Assembly: GCF_025751515.1 (NCBI RefSeq)
Contig: NZ_JAOWLE010000006.1
Coordinates: 62,001 to 126,000 of the forward strand
Source: Actibacterium sp. XHP0104
GTDB lineage: Bacteria; Pseudomonadota; Alphaproteobacteria; Rhodobacterales; Rhodobacteraceae
Length of the DNA stretch: 64,000 nucleotides
Reading direction: 5' to 3'
The translations under genes and the position numbers were made by a program. The notes beneath the pieces were generated by a model. That model had not been told where the DNA came from, did no database searches, and was given only the letters and a program-made list of their open reading frames with translations. The first letter of the stretch is position 1; every line of letters starts with the position of its first letter. Shown here in pieces: positions 18,093-27,237 of this stretch.

Positions 18093-18683
18093 AGCACCCC
18101 AACCGCACTCCCCAAGACCAAACGTGGCGTCGAACGACGCGCGCAGATCCTCAGCGCCGCGGAAACGGTGATCGGGGAAAAGGGCTTTACCGCCGCCTCT
18201 ATCGCCGACATCACCCGCGAGGCCGGAACCGCGCAGGGAACATTCTACATCTATTTCGCCAGCAAAGAGGAAATTTTTCGTGAGCTGGTTCTCGAGATGG
18301 GCCGCATCACCCGCACGATCGTCACGCGCGCGGTGTCCGAGGCCTCGGACCGGTTGCAGGCCGAGCAGGATGGCCTGCGCGCCTTTTTGCGGTTCGTCGC
18401 CAAGCGCCCGTCGCTCTATCAGATCGTCGAAGAGGCACGGTTTGTCGATCCCGACGCCTATCGCGCCTATTTCACCAGCTTTGCAAAGGCTTATGAATCC
18501 CAGCTGGCCGCCGCCGCCGCCGCGGGCGAGCTGCGCCCCGGCGATGCCGAGATCCGCGCCTGGGCGCTGATGGGCATGGCCAAGACGCTGGGCGAGCGCT
18601 TTGTGATCTGGGAGGCCGAGCCGGATATCGACCGGGTCGTGGACGAGGCCTTTGCCCTGATCCGAACGGGGCTGGAGCCATGA
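18090..18683 (+). CDS. TetR/AcrR-family transcriptional regulator
   Basis: A 197-residue repressor-type protein. The N-terminal helix-turn-helix (about 15-60, with the usual FTAASIADITREAGTAQGTF) is followed by a variable ligand domain. An earlier ATG at 18069 lies inside the operator palindrome and downstream of the -35 region, so the ATG at 18090 is preferred. It is the first gene of a five-gene operon and overlaps the crotonase by 4 bases. It probably represses itself and both operons of the locus, and is likely released by an acyl-CoA or the acid substrate (inference). Confidence 0.9.
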   Translation: MSTPTALPKTKRGVERRAQILSAAETVIGEKGFTAASIADITREAGTAQGTFYIYFASKEEIFRELVLEMGRITRTIVTRAVSEASDRLQAEQDGLRAFLRFVAKRPSLYQIVEEARFVDPDAYRAYFTSFAKAYESQLAAAAAAGELRPGDAEIRAWALMGMAKTLGERFVIWEAEPDIDRVVDEAFALIRTGLEP

Positions 18684-19456
18684 CCGACCGGGTCGGGCTG
18701 ACATTTTCCGATCTGCCCAACGGCGCGCGGCTGGCGCATATCCGGCTGACCGCACCGCGCGCCAACGCGCTGGAACCGGGGCTGCTGGCCGATCTGCACG
18801 CCGCGCTTGATCAATGCGCCGATGCGCAGGCGGTGCTGCTGTCGGGTGGGCGCAATTTCTCGACCGGTGGCGATGTGGCGGCGTTTCTGGCAGCGGCAAA
18901 ACGGGGCGAGGCCCAGGCCTATGCGATGCAGGTGGTGCCGCCCTTGCAGGAACTGGTGCTGCGTCTGGTGTCGATGCCGGCGCTGGTCGCAGTGGCGGCG
19001 CGCGGCGCGATTACAGGCGGGTCGGCGGGTCTGTTATTCGCGGCCGATCTGGCCGTGGTGGCGCCCGATGTCTTTATCCAACCCTATTACGCGCGGATGG
19101 GGTTTGCCCCCGATGGCGGCTGGGCGGCGCTGTTGCCCGAGCTGATCGGCATTGCCTCCGCGCGCAGCTGGCTGAACGCCGATCAGCGGGTGATGGCCCC
19201 CGCCCTGCCCGCGACGGGTCTGGCGGCCGATCTGTCCGATACGCCCGAAGACCACGCCATCGCCCTGCTGGGCGATCTCGATATCGGCACGCGGCTGGCC
19301 GCCAAGGCGGTGATCTGGGACGCGCCCCGCCGCGCCCTTTTGGAACAGCGCCTTGCCGCCGAGACACGGGCCTTTGTCGCCCGCATCACCCGCCCGGACG
19401 TGGCCGCCCGGATGGAACGCTTTGTCCGCCCTGCCCCGAGTGCCCCCGATGTTTGA
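18680..19456 (+). CDS. Enoyl-CoA hydratase/isomerase-family (crotonase) protein
   Basis: A 258-residue crotonase-fold protein. The oxyanion-hole segments are visible as NFSTGGDV and GAITGGSAG. The two glutamates of true hydratases (GGxxELA and the PE before the LG turn) are absent. Instead there is MGFAPDGG, an Asp-containing motif as in PaaG and dienoyl-CoA isomerases, so isomerase or hydrolase chemistry is more likely than simple hydration. It overlaps the TetR gene by 4 bases and the ligase by 8 bases. Confidence 0.88.
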   Translation: MTDRVGLTFSDLPNGARLAHIRLTAPRANALEPGLLADLHAALDQCADAQAVLLSGGRNFSTGGDVAAFLAAAKRGEAQAYAMQVVPPLQELVLRLVSMPALVAVAARGAITGGSAGLLFAADLAVVAPDVFIQPYYARMGFAPDGGWAALLPELIGIASARSWLNADQRVMAPALPATGLAADLSDTPEDHAIALLGDLDIGTRLAAKAVIWDAPRRALLEQRLAAETRAFVARITRPDVAARMERFVRPAPSAPDV

Positions 19457-20930
19457 CATGATCCCCGACATGGCCGCCAAGCGGGCCGAGATCTCGCCCG
19501 ACGCGCTGGCCTTTCGCGATGACAACAGCGGCCGCGACTGGAGCTTTGCCCAGGTCAACGATGCCGCCGATGCGGTCGCGCATGGGCTGACACAGGCCGG
19601 GCTGGCGGCGGGCGACCGGCTGGCCATCCTGTGCCTGAACCGGGCCGAGTTCTTTATCACCCTCTTTGCCTGCCAGAAAACCGGGATCATCCTCTGCCCG
19701 CTCAACTGGCGCCAACCCGCGCCCGAGCTGATCGAAACCCTTGGCCCGGTGGGCGCGCGCGCGATCATCCATGGCGGCACCCATGCCGATCTGGCCCGGC
19801 AGGTCGCGGCCGTCTGCGGGCTGCGGGTCTTTGGCATCAACACCGATCTGGCCGGGTGGATCGCGGCGGGCGGCCCTGCCCTGCGGGCCGACATCCCGGC
19901 GACGCGGCCCTGGTATCTGCTGTTCACCTCGGGCACGACCGGCCTGCCCAAGGCGGTGATCCAGACCGCGCGCATGGCCTGGGCCAATGCGGTGAATATC
20001 GGCCAGGCCACCGGGCTGACATCAGAGGCGCGGTCGGTGAATTTCCTGCCGCTGTTTCACACCGCCGGCATCAATCTTTACACCCTGCCGGTGTTCCTGA
20101 CCGGCGGGCGGTCGGTGATCCTGCCCAAGTTCGAGCCCGAGACCCTCTTGCGCCTGATTGCGGCGGGCGAGGTGAACCAGTTCTTTGGCGTGCCCGCGAT
20201 CTATCAGGCCTTCAGCCTGATGCCCGAGACGCGGCAGATCGACTGGCACGCCATTCGCTGCGGCTGTGGCGGCGCGCCGCTGCCCGAGCCGCTGATCCAT
20301 TTCTTTGCCGATCTGGGCGCCAAGGTTCTCAACGGGTTCGGCATGACCGAAACCGGGCCGACCGTGTTCCTGATGGACCCGGCGCGCGCGGCGGAAAAGA
20401 TCGGCTCGGTCGGGCGGGCGCAGATGCTGACCGATTGCCGTCTGGCGGGCGTGCCCGACGGCCAGCCCGGCGAGGGCGAGATCCAGCTGCGCGGCCCCAA
20501 TATCACACCCGGTTATTTCAACAATGACGCCGCGACCGCCAAGACCTTTACCCCCGACGGCTGGCTGGCCACGGGCGATGTGGGGCGGCGCGACGCGGAC
20601 GGCTATGTCTTCATCGTTGACCGGATCAAGGATATGTTCATCTCGGGCGGGGAAAACGTCTATCCCGCCGAAGTCGAGCGTGTGCTGAACGCCCATCCCG
20701 ATGTGCTCGAGGCCGCGGTGATCGGCGTGGCGGATGCCAAATGGGGCGAGGTCGGTGCGGCCTTTGTCATCGCGCGCCCCGGCGCCGCGCCCGATCCGGC
20801 CGCCCTGCGCGCCTGGTGCCGCGACCGGATCGCGCCCTACAAGGTGCCGGCCACGGTCACACTGGTCGAAGATTTTCCGCGCACCGCCTCGGGCAAGGTG
20901 CGCAAACCCGATCTGAGGGAGATGGCTTAA
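19449..20930 (+). CDS. AMP-dependent acyl-CoA synthetase/ligase
   Basis: A 493-residue ANL-family enzyme that should activate a carboxylic acid to its CoA thioester through an acyl-AMP. The P-loop FTSGTTGLPKA is near residues 158-168. Other core motifs are NGFGMTETGP, ATGDVGRRD, the hinge VDRIKDM and the catalytic lysine in RTASGKVRK at the C-terminus. The start MFDMIPDMAAKR at 19449 overlaps the crotonase end by 8 bases. Length and motifs resemble medium-chain or aromatic acid ligases; the substrate is not predictable. Confidence 0.93.
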   Translation: MFDMIPDMAAKRAEISPDALAFRDDNSGRDWSFAQVNDAADAVAHGLTQAGLAAGDRLAILCLNRAEFFITLFACQKTGIILCPLNWRQPAPELIETLGPVGARAIIHGGTHADLARQVAAVCGLRVFGINTDLAGWIAAGGPALRADIPATRPWYLLFTSGTTGLPKAVIQTARMAWANAVNIGQATGLTSEARSVNFLPLFHTAGINLYTLPVFLTGGRSVILPKFEPETLLRLIAAGEVNQFFGVPAIYQAFSLMPETRQIDWHAIRCGCGGAPLPEPLIHFFADLGAKVLNGFGMTETGPTVFLMDPARAAEKIGSVGRAQMLTDCRLAGVPDGQPGEGEIQLRGPNITPGYFNNDAATAKTFTPDGWLATGDVGRRDADGYVFIVDRIKDMFISGGENVYPAEVERVLNAHPDVLEAAVIGVADAKWGEVGAAFVIARPGAAPDPAALRAWCRDRIAPYKVPATVTLVEDFPRTASGKVRKPDLREMA

Positions 20931-21280
20931 TGGATGTGCGTGAAATCTGGACCCCGTCCCAAGATGAATTCGACGCCTTCGCGCAGGTCTCGGGCGATGA
21001 CAACCCGATCCATGTCGATCCGGTGTTTTCGTCGGAAACCACCTTTGGGCGCACGGTCAGCCATGGGATGCTGATCTATACCAAATTGTGGGGCCTGATC
21101 CTACGCAGCCGCCCCGGCACGCGGCAGATCAGCCAGGAAATGATGTTCCCCAACCCCACTTTCGCGGGCGAGCCGGTCGAGCTGTCGATCTCCGGCAAGG
21201 CGCCCGGCATGCTGCATGTCTGCGCCGCGCGGGTGGCGGATGGGGCCGAATTGCTGATCGGACGGGCAGAGGTGGAATGA
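20930..21280 (+). CDS. MaoC-like hotdog dehydratase with active-site motif
   Basis: A 116-residue hotdog protein carrying the (R)-hydratase motif SGDDNPIHVD followed by VSHGML. The Asp/His pair of that motif does the chemistry in MaoC-type enoyl-CoA hydratases. The ATG shares a base with the ligase stop (TAATG). It is only one hotdog unit long and is followed directly by a second hotdog gene without the motif, so the pair may form a heterodimer. Confidence 0.87.
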   Translation: MDVREIWTPSQDEFDAFAQVSGDDNPIHVDPVFSSETTFGRTVSHGMLIYTKLWGLILRSRPGTRQISQEMMFPNPTFAGEPVELSISGKAPGMLHVCAARVADGAELLIGRAEVE

Positions 21281-21636
21281 TGGAACTGGATCAGATCGCA
21301 GAAGTGACCCGCCGCTATAGCGCCGAGGACATGGCCCTGTTTGCGGGTCTTGCCGGGATCGACGCCCCCGACAGCGTGCCCGAGCCGCTGATCGCGGCGC
21401 TGTTCTCGTATCTCTTGGGTGTGCACCTGCCCGGCCCCGGCACGAATTACCTGAAACAGGAATTGCAGTTCCGCGCCCCCGCGCCATTGGGCGTCGATCT
21501 GACGGCACAGGTGAAAATCACCCGGCTGCGGCCCGAAAAGCATCTGGTCGATCTCTGGGCCTGCTGCACCACGCCTGACGGCACCGTGCTGTGCGAGGGG
21601 CGCTCGCTGGTCAAGGCCAAGGACGTGCGCGGCTAG
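21280..21636 (+). CDS. Second MaoC-like hotdog protein, no catalytic motif
   Basis: A 118-residue protein with the GPGTNYLKQELQFRAPAPLG segment typical of acyl-dehydratase hotdog folds, but without the D-x-N-P-I-H active-site motif of its neighbour. The start overlaps the upstream stop (TGATGG); an ATG three bases earlier at 21277 is equally possible. Pairing with the preceding gene product is inferred, by analogy with heterodimeric hotdog dehydratases. It ends the operon and overlaps the convergent hydrolase gene by 4 bases. Confidence 0.82.
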   Translation: MELDQIAEVTRRYSAEDMALFAGLAGIDAPDSVPEPLIAALFSYLLGVHLPGPGTNYLKQELQFRAPAPLGVDLTAQVKITRLRPEKHLVDLWACCTTPDGTVLCEGRSLVKAKDVRG

Positions 21637-22388
21637 AGGCTGCGGGCGAAATCGCGGATCAGCGCGGCGAATTCATCGGGCTGCTCCAGATGCGGCGAAT
21701 GGCCCGAGCGGGCGAATTCATGCACCCTGCCCTGCGGCGCGGTGTCGGCCAGCCAAGTGGCCGCGCTGGCGGGATAGACGCGGCTTTGGCCGCCATAGGC
21801 CGCGATATAGGGCAGGTCGATCCGGCCGATCACATCGCGGCAATCCATCATCACCATGTCCTGCCACAGGGCGCGCATATGGTCGGGGTCATGGCGCAGG
21901 ATCTGCGCCTCGGCCCAGTCGCGCAGCGGCGGCTGCCCCTGAGCCGGGCGGGCGAACATCGTGGCCGAGATCGCCGCCGCCAGGCCCGGCCAGTCGCGCG
22001 CCATACGGGCAGAGCTGGCCGCGACATCCTGGGCGGTCTGCCCCAGCAGCCCATGCGGCCAGTCGGGGGTGCTGACAATGCGCGGGCTCATGTCCAGCGT
22101 GACCAGCCCGGCCAGACGGGACGTGCCGAATTGGCGGATGTAATGCCACGCCACCGCCGCCCCCATCGACCAGCCCACCAGAACGGCCTTGCCCCCCTGC
22201 CCGGCCAGCAGATCCTCGACCATCTGCGCGGCATGGGTCAGGCTGGGCGGTTCGTCGGCGGAGGCACAATGGCCGGGCATGTCGGGGGCCAGGCTGGTGA
22301 ACTCGGGCGACAGCGCGGCGCGAATGTCGCCGAACACCGCGCCGCACATGGTCCAGCCATGCAGAAAGACGATCACGGGGGCCGTCAC
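21633..22388 (-). CDS. Alpha/beta-hydrolase
   Basis: A 251-residue hydrolase of the alpha/beta fold. The HGW oxyanion loop is at 10-12, the nucleophile elbow is GWSMG (Ser near residue 75), and the likely catalytic His is in SGHSPH near the C-terminus. It resembles small esterases, lactonases and ring-fission hydrolases. It is the last gene of the transport operon, overlapping livM by 4 bases, so it probably acts on the imported compound or its CoA derivative. It meets the dehydratase gene tail to tail. Confidence 0.87.
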   Translation of the reverse strand: MTAPVIVFLHGWTMCGAVFGDIRAALSPEFTSLAPDMPGHCASADEPPSLTHAAQMVEDLLAGQGGKAVLVGWSMGAAVAWHYIRQFGTSRLAGLVTLDMSPRIVSTPDWPHGLLGQTAQDVAASSARMARDWPGLAAAISATMFARPAQGQPPLRDWAEAQILRHDPDHMRALWQDMVMMDCRDVIGRIDLPYIAAYGGQSRVYPASAATWLADTAPQGRVHEFARSGHSPHLEQPDEFAALIRDFARSL

Positions 22389-23443
22389 GCGCGGCGGCCC
22401 TCGCGCAGGCGGCCCACGATTCCAGTGGGAAAGAAATAGACGCTAAGGATGAACAGCACGCCCAGCCACAGCAGCCACCGGTCGGGATTCAGCAGGTCGG
22501 GGATCAGCGGCAGGCCGGTCGTGGCCTCGGACGCGGCGCCCATCAGGTTTTGCAGATAGTTCTGCGCCAGCACGAAAATCGTCGCCCCCAGCACCGCGCC
22601 ATACATCGTGCCCATGCCGCCGATCACCACCATCAGCAGGATATCCAGCATGATCTCGAAGGACAGCGTGGTATCGGGCCCGACATAGCGCAGCCAGATC
22701 GCAAAGATGCTGCCCGCCAGCGCGGCAACGGCGGCCGACAGGCAGGTGGCGGCGATGCGGTAGTAGATGACGCGATAGCCGATCGCCTCGGCCCGGAAAT
22801 CGTTCTCGCGGATCGCTTGCAACACCCGGCCAAAGGGCGAATTCACCACTCGCAGCAGCATCAGGAACAGCGCCAGCGAGGCAAAGAACACCAGGTAATA
22901 GTTCAAGAGCTTGCCGTTGATCTTGACGCCCAGAAATTCGCCCAGACGAAAGGCCGGGGTCAGTTCACGCGGGATGGAATAGTTCAGCCCGTCTTCGCCG
23001 CCGGTGATGCCCGACAGCTGGCTGACCAGCACCGCCACGGCCGAGGCCACCGCCAGCGTGATCATCGCGAAAAAGATCGCCCGCACCCGCAGAGAGAACA
23101 GCCCGATCACCAGCGCCAGCACCGCCGCCGCGACCGCCCCCGCGACCGTACCTACGGCCAGCGATCCCCAGCCGCGGCCCATGTTTTCCGATGCCAGCGC
23201 CACGCCATAGGCGCCAAGGCCAAAGAACATCGTATGGGCGAAACTGACGATGCCGCCATAGCCCAACAGCAGGTCATAGCTGGCCACCAGCACGATGAAT
23301 ATGCAGATCCGCGCCGCCGTTTCCAGCGATCGCACGCCGGGAAACAGGAACGGCGCAAAGGCCAGCGCCACCAGGATGCCCAGCAGCAGAACCGTCAAGA
23401 TCACCGAGCGCGGCTTGTCGCCGGAAAGAATGTTGATCAGCAT
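22385..23443 (-). CDS. livM: Branched-chain-type ABC transporter permease LivM
   Basis: A 352-residue inner-membrane permease with 8-10 hydrophobic helices and the BPD_transp_2 fold. The LivM signature region DLLLGYGGIVSFAHTMFFGLG is present. It is part of the LivGFHM-type importer with its own binding protein. The next gene overlaps it by 4 bases. Liv-type systems in this group often carry aromatic or other organic acids rather than amino acids. Confidence 0.92.
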   Translation of the reverse strand: MLINILSGDKPRSVILTVLLLGILVALAFAPFLFPGVRSLETAARICIFIVLVASYDLLLGYGGIVSFAHTMFFGLGAYGVALASENMGRGWGSLAVGTVAGAVAAAVLALVIGLFSLRVRAIFFAMITLAVASAVAVLVSQLSGITGGEDGLNYSIPRELTPAFRLGEFLGVKINGKLLNYYLVFFASLALFLMLLRVVNSPFGRVLQAIRENDFRAEAIGYRVIYYRIAATCLSAAVAALAGSIFAIWLRYVGPDTTLSFEIMLDILLMVVIGGMGTMYGAVLGATIFVLAQNYLQNLMGAASEATTGLPLIPDLLNPDRWLLWLGVLFILSVYFFPTGIVGRLREGRRA

Positions 23444-23444
23444 C

Positions 23445-24476
23445 TTATTTCGCCTTCACTACGGGCATCATGCCTTGCGGCCGCCACATCAGGACCGCGG
23501 TCATCAGCGCGATGTTCGACACCAGCGCCAGCTTGGGTTCGAGAAAGGCAATGTAGTTCTGCAAGAGTCCCACCAAGAGCGCACCGATGAACGCCCCTTC
23601 GACCGAGCCAAGGCCGCCGATGATCACCACGATGAACACCAGGATCATCATTTCCTCGCCCATGCCGGCGGTGATGACCTCTTGGTACAGGCCCCACATC
23701 ACGCCGCCCAGACCGGCCAGCGCCGAGCCCGCGATGAACACGCCGATGAACACCAGCCGCAGGCGATAGCCCAGCGCCTGCACCATCTCGCCGTTCTGCA
23801 CACCCGCGCGCACGATCAGGCCGATCTTGGTACGCTTGAACACCAGCCGCATCGCGACGAACAGCACCAGGCCAAAGACGACGGCCAGCAGGCGGTATTT
23901 CTCGATCGCGGCGCCTGCGAATGTGAACGCGCCCTTCAGGGTTTCGGGGCGGGTCAGGAAAATCTCGTCTGGGCCCCAGATCACGTGGATCATCTGTTCG
24001 ATCACGATCAGCCCGCCGACGGTGACGAGGATCTGTTTGAGATGCGCGCCGTAGACCGGGCGCACGATGACCCGTTCAAACGCCCAGCCCAGCGCGCCGG
24101 TGATGATCATCGCGGCGATCACCGCCAGCATCACGGCGGCGACGTTCAGCGCCAGCGAGGGCGCGCCGGTCCAACTGCCCAGCACCAGCAGCACCGAGAT
24201 ACCGACAAAGGCACCGACCGAAATAAAGGCGCCGTGGCCGAAGTTGATGACATCCATCAGGCCAAAGACCAGCGTCAGCCCCGAGGCCATGATGAAGATC
24301 ATCATGCCCATGGCCAGGCCCGACACGGTCAGGGTCAGCCAGCTGCTGGGGCTGCCGATGGCCAGAAAGCCCAGCGCCACCATGACCGGCACCAGCAACA
24401 GCGGCGCGGCCTTGCCGATCCGCTCCGACAGCGAAATCTGCGCGAAAGTGGGGGTATGATCGGGTGCGGCTGACAT
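23445..24476 (-). CDS. livH: Branched-chain-type ABC transporter permease LivH
   Basis: A 343-residue permease with the LivH hallmark segments GLMDVINFGHGAFISVGA and VIIGGLGSVEGAFIGALLVG. The N-terminal 35 residues before the first helix are longer than in the E. coli protein. It is one base from livM and shares one base with the upstream livF stop, so it is translated as part of the same message. Confidence 0.92.
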   Translation of the reverse strand: MSAAPDHTPTFAQISLSERIGKAAPLLLVPVMVALGFLAIGSPSSWLTLTVSGLAMGMMIFIMASGLTLVFGLMDVINFGHGAFISVGAFVGISVLLVLGSWTGAPSLALNVAAVMLAVIAAMIITGALGWAFERVIVRPVYGAHLKQILVTVGGLIVIEQMIHVIWGPDEIFLTRPETLKGAFTFAGAAIEKYRLLAVVFGLVLFVAMRLVFKRTKIGLIVRAGVQNGEMVQALGYRLRLVFIGVFIAGSALAGLGGVMWGLYQEVITAGMGEEMMILVFIVVIIGGLGSVEGAFIGALLVGLLQNYIAFLEPKLALVSNIALMTAVLMWRPQGMMPVVKAK

Positions 24477-25198
24477 CAGTGCGCCTCCATGCTGAGGCCC
24501 ATCAGGCGTTCCTGCAGGGCGGCGTCGTTCGCCAGCTCGGCCATCTGGCCGGTCCAGTTGATACGCCCGTCTTCCATCACGGCGACGGTATCGCCCAGCG
24601 CCTTGGCGACCGAGAAATTCTGTTCGACCAGCAGGATCGACGCGCCCTGATTTTTCAGATCGCGCAGCGCCCCCGCCATGGTCGAGATGATCGCGGGCGC
24701 AAGGCCCTTGGTCGGCTCGTCAATCAGATACAGCGCGCGGTCCTCGGCCATGGCGCGGGCGATCGACAGCATCTGTTTCTGCCCGCCCGACAGGTTGCCC
24801 GCGGCCGCGCGCCAAAAGGTTTTCAGCGGCGGAAACACCGAAAAGATCCAGTCCAGCCGGGCGCTGTCCAGCGGCCCGGATGCGGCGGCGAGGATCATGT
24901 TTTCCTCGACGGTGAGGTCGGAAAAGATGCCCATGTCCTCGGGCACGAACCCGATCCCGGCGCGGGCGCGCGCGGGGGTGGGCATGGCGGTGATGTCCTG
25001 CCCGTCAAAGGTGATGGTGCCGGCACGGGCCTGCCAATGGCCGATGATGGTGCGCAAGGTGGTGGTCTTGCCCACCCCGTTGCGGCCCAACAGCATGGTC
25101 ACCCCGCCGCGCGGCACGGTCAGGTCGACCCCTTGCAGGATGTGGTATTGCGCGATGTCGGTCTGCACGCCCGACAATGTGAGGATCGGGTCAGACAT
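24476..25198 (-). CDS. livF: Branched-chain-type ABC transporter ATPase LivF
   Basis: A 240-residue ATPase with Walker A GRNGVGKT near 38-45, signature LSGGQKQM, Walker B LYLIDEP and the following TKGLAP. It pairs with LivG in the importer. It overlaps livG by 8 bases. No unusual residues are seen. Confidence 0.94.
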   Translation of the reverse strand: MSDPILTLSGVQTDIAQYHILQGVDLTVPRGGVTMLLGRNGVGKTTTLRTIIGHWQARAGTITFDGQDITAMPTPARARAGIGFVPEDMGIFSDLTVEENMILAAASGPLDSARLDWIFSVFPPLKTFWRAAAGNLSGGQKQMLSIARAMAEDRALYLIDEPTKGLAPAIISTMAGALRDLKNQGASILLVEQNFSVAKALGDTVAVMEDGRINWTGQMAELANDAALQERLMGLSMEAH

Positions 25199-25964
25199 CG
25201 GTCAGCTCCTTGCCCATATAGGCCTCTTGCACCACGTCCGAGGCCATCACCGTGGCCGGGTCGCCATCGGCGGCCAGCGCGCCGTTGTGCAGAACGATGA
25301 TGCGGTCGGCCAGGGTGCGGATCACGTCCATCTTGTGCTCGACCAGCAGGATGGTGCGCTCGCGCTCGGCCTTCAGCTCGGCGATCAGGTCCAGCACCAC
25401 GGGGGCCTCGTCGGCGCTCATCCCGGCGGTGGGTTCGTCGAACATGTAGACCATCGGATCCAGCGCGATCAGCATCGCCACCTCCAGCTTGCGCTGGTTG
25501 CCGTGGCTCAGCTCTGACACGTTCTTGTCTTTCAGATGGTCCAGCTTGACCCGTTCCAGCACGGCCATGGCCTCGGTCGTCAGCTCGGTATGCGAGGCGG
25601 CCATCGAGAACAGGCTGAAGCCCTTGTTGCGATGCGCCTGGATCACCAGCCGCACGTTTTCCAGAACGCTGAGATTGGGAAAGAGGTTGGTCAGCTGAAA
25701 CGCCCGGCCCAGGCCCTTGCGGCAGCGGTCGGCCACCGAGGCGCGGGTGATGTCCTCGCCCATCAGGCGGACGCGGCCCTCGGTTGCCGGGATCTGCCCC
25801 GAGATCAGGTTGAAATAGGTCGTCTTGCCCGCACCGTTCGGCCCGACGATCGCCGTCAGTTCCCCGGCGTGAAAGGCACAGCTGACATGGTCGACGGCCA
25901 CATGGCCGCCAAAGCGCACGGTCAGCCCGTCCGTTTCCAGAAGCGTCTGGGTCATGGCATCCAT
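25191..25964 (-). CDS. livG: Branched-chain-type ABC transporter ATPase LivG
   Basis: A 257-residue ATPase with Walker A GPNGAGKT near 37-44, signature LSHGNQRKLE (the LSHG form usual for LivG) and Walker B VYMFDEP. The C-terminal QEAYMG motif is typical of LivG. Start ATG 25964 is used; ATG 25955 is an in-frame alternative. A hairpin lies between it and the binding-protein gene. Confidence 0.93.
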   Translation of the reverse strand: MDAMTQTLLETDGLTVRFGGHVAVDHVSCAFHAGELTAIVGPNGAGKTTYFNLISGQIPATEGRVRLMGEDITRASVADRCRKGLGRAFQLTNLFPNLSVLENVRLVIQAHRNKGFSLFSMAASHTELTTEAMAVLERVKLDHLKDKNVSELSHGNQRKLEVAMLIALDPMVYMFDEPTAGMSADEAPVVLDLIAELKAERERTILLVEHKMDVIRTLADRIIVLHNGALAADGDPATVMASDVVQEAYMGKELTDV

Positions 25965-25979
25965 CCGATTAAGTACAAT

Positions 25980-26009
25980 GCGGGCGCCCGAGAGGAGCCG
26001 GACGCCCGC
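25980..26009 (-). other. Intercistronic hairpin between binding-protein and livG genes
   Basis: An inverted repeat (GCGGGCG...CGCCCGC with further pairing inside) fills most of the 55-base gap. It lies directly after the binding-protein stop and lacks a T run, so it more likely stabilises the upstream message end than terminates transcription. Confidence 0.55.
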
Positions 26010-26019
26010 GCTGATCCGC

Positions 26020-27195
26020 TTATTGGTTGCGGATCGGGATGTTCATCTCATCCATGCCGATTTCACGCACCAGGACCGGCACGCCGTAATCCTTGCCCTC
26101 CTGCACCTCGGTGCGGAAGTGATACATGGACTGCATGGCCTGGTGATCTTCGGGGCGGAACTTCATCTTGCCCTTGGGCGTCTCAAATTCCATCCCTTCC
26201 ATTGCGGCGATCAGGGCGTCGGTGTCATCGGCGCCGCCAGCGGCCTTGATGGCCTCGACCACGGCGATGCCAGCGGCCATGCCGCCCGCAGTAAAGAAGT
26301 CTGGCGGCGAGTCGTAGCGTTTGAAATGCTCGTCCACCAGCCAGGCGTTCACCGGGTTTTGCGGGATCTCGTAATAGTAATAGGTCGCGCCTTCCATGCC
26401 GGGGAAATCCTTGTAGGCCTTGAGCGCGGCCAGGATGTTGCCCCCCGTGGCGATCTCAAGCCCAAAGCGCGACGGGTCCATCGCCTGCACCTTGCTCATC
26501 GGGTTGCCGCCGCCGGCCCAGATGATGAACAGCTTTTTCTCGCCCTCGATATCCTTCATCGCGGTAAAGATACGCTCGGCCGCGGCGGTGAAATCGGTGG
26601 TGTCGGTGGGCACGTATTCCTCATGCGCGACCTTGGCGCCGGTGGCCTCCAGCGCCTCGCGGAAAGCGGCCACGCCATCGCGACCAAAGGCATAGTCCTG
26701 CGCCAGAGTGGCGATGGTCACGCCCTCGCCGCCCAGGGCAACAGCATTCGAGATCGCATCCTGCGACGAGTTGCGCCCGGTGCGGAAGACAAAGCGGTTC
26801 CAGTTCTCGCCGGTGATCGAATCCGCCACGGCGGGTTCGACGATCAGCACGCGCTCATATTCTTCGGCCACGGGCAGCATCGCCAGCGCCACGCCCGAGC
26901 TGACCGGCCCAACGGCGATCTGCGCGTCATCGTCGCCGTAAGCCTCGGCCAGCAGCGCCTTGCCCAGGTCGGGTTTCAGCTGAGTGTCTTTCTCGATCAC
27001 GACGATCTTTTCGCCGTTCACTTCCATCGTGCCGCCGGTGGCATATTCCAGCCCCATCATCAGGCCGTTGTGCGATTGCGCGGCATAGGCCTCGAACGGG
27101 CCGGTCTTGCCATAGACATGGGCGATGCGGATTTCCGCCATCGCCGGGGCGGCAAGGGCGATAATCGCCGCGCCAGCCATTAGAATCTTTTTCAT
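26020..27195 (-). CDS. Liv-type periplasmic substrate-binding protein
   Basis: A 391-residue exported binding protein (Peripla_BP_6 type) with a signal peptide (about 1-20, ending APAMAE). The mature part starts IRIAHVYGKTGPFEAYA. The start ATG 27195 is preferred because AGGAGG lies just upstream; frames reaching back to 27249 would cross the promoter and operator. It is the first gene of the six-gene transport operon and the natural ligand sensor of the pathway. Ligand unknown. Confidence 0.92.
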   Translation of the reverse strand: MKKILMAGAAIIALAAPAMAEIRIAHVYGKTGPFEAYAAQSHNGLMMGLEYATGGTMEVNGEKIVVIEKDTQLKPDLGKALLAEAYGDDDAQIAVGPVSSGVALAMLPVAEEYERVLIVEPAVADSITGENWNRFVFRTGRNSSQDAISNAVALGGEGVTIATLAQDYAFGRDGVAAFREALEATGAKVAHEEYVPTDTTDFTAAAERIFTAMKDIEGEKKLFIIWAGGGNPMSKVQAMDPSRFGLEIATGGNILAALKAYKDFPGMEGATYYYYEIPQNPVNAWLVDEHFKRYDSPPDFFTAGGMAAGIAVVEAIKAAGGADDTDALIAAMEGMEFETPKGKMKFRPEDHQAMQSMYHFRTEVQEGKDYGVPVLVREIGMDEMNIPIRNQ

Positions 27196-27237
27196 CTGGG
27201 GTGTCCTCCTGCTGTCAGACGACTTTGCGCCTTGCCA

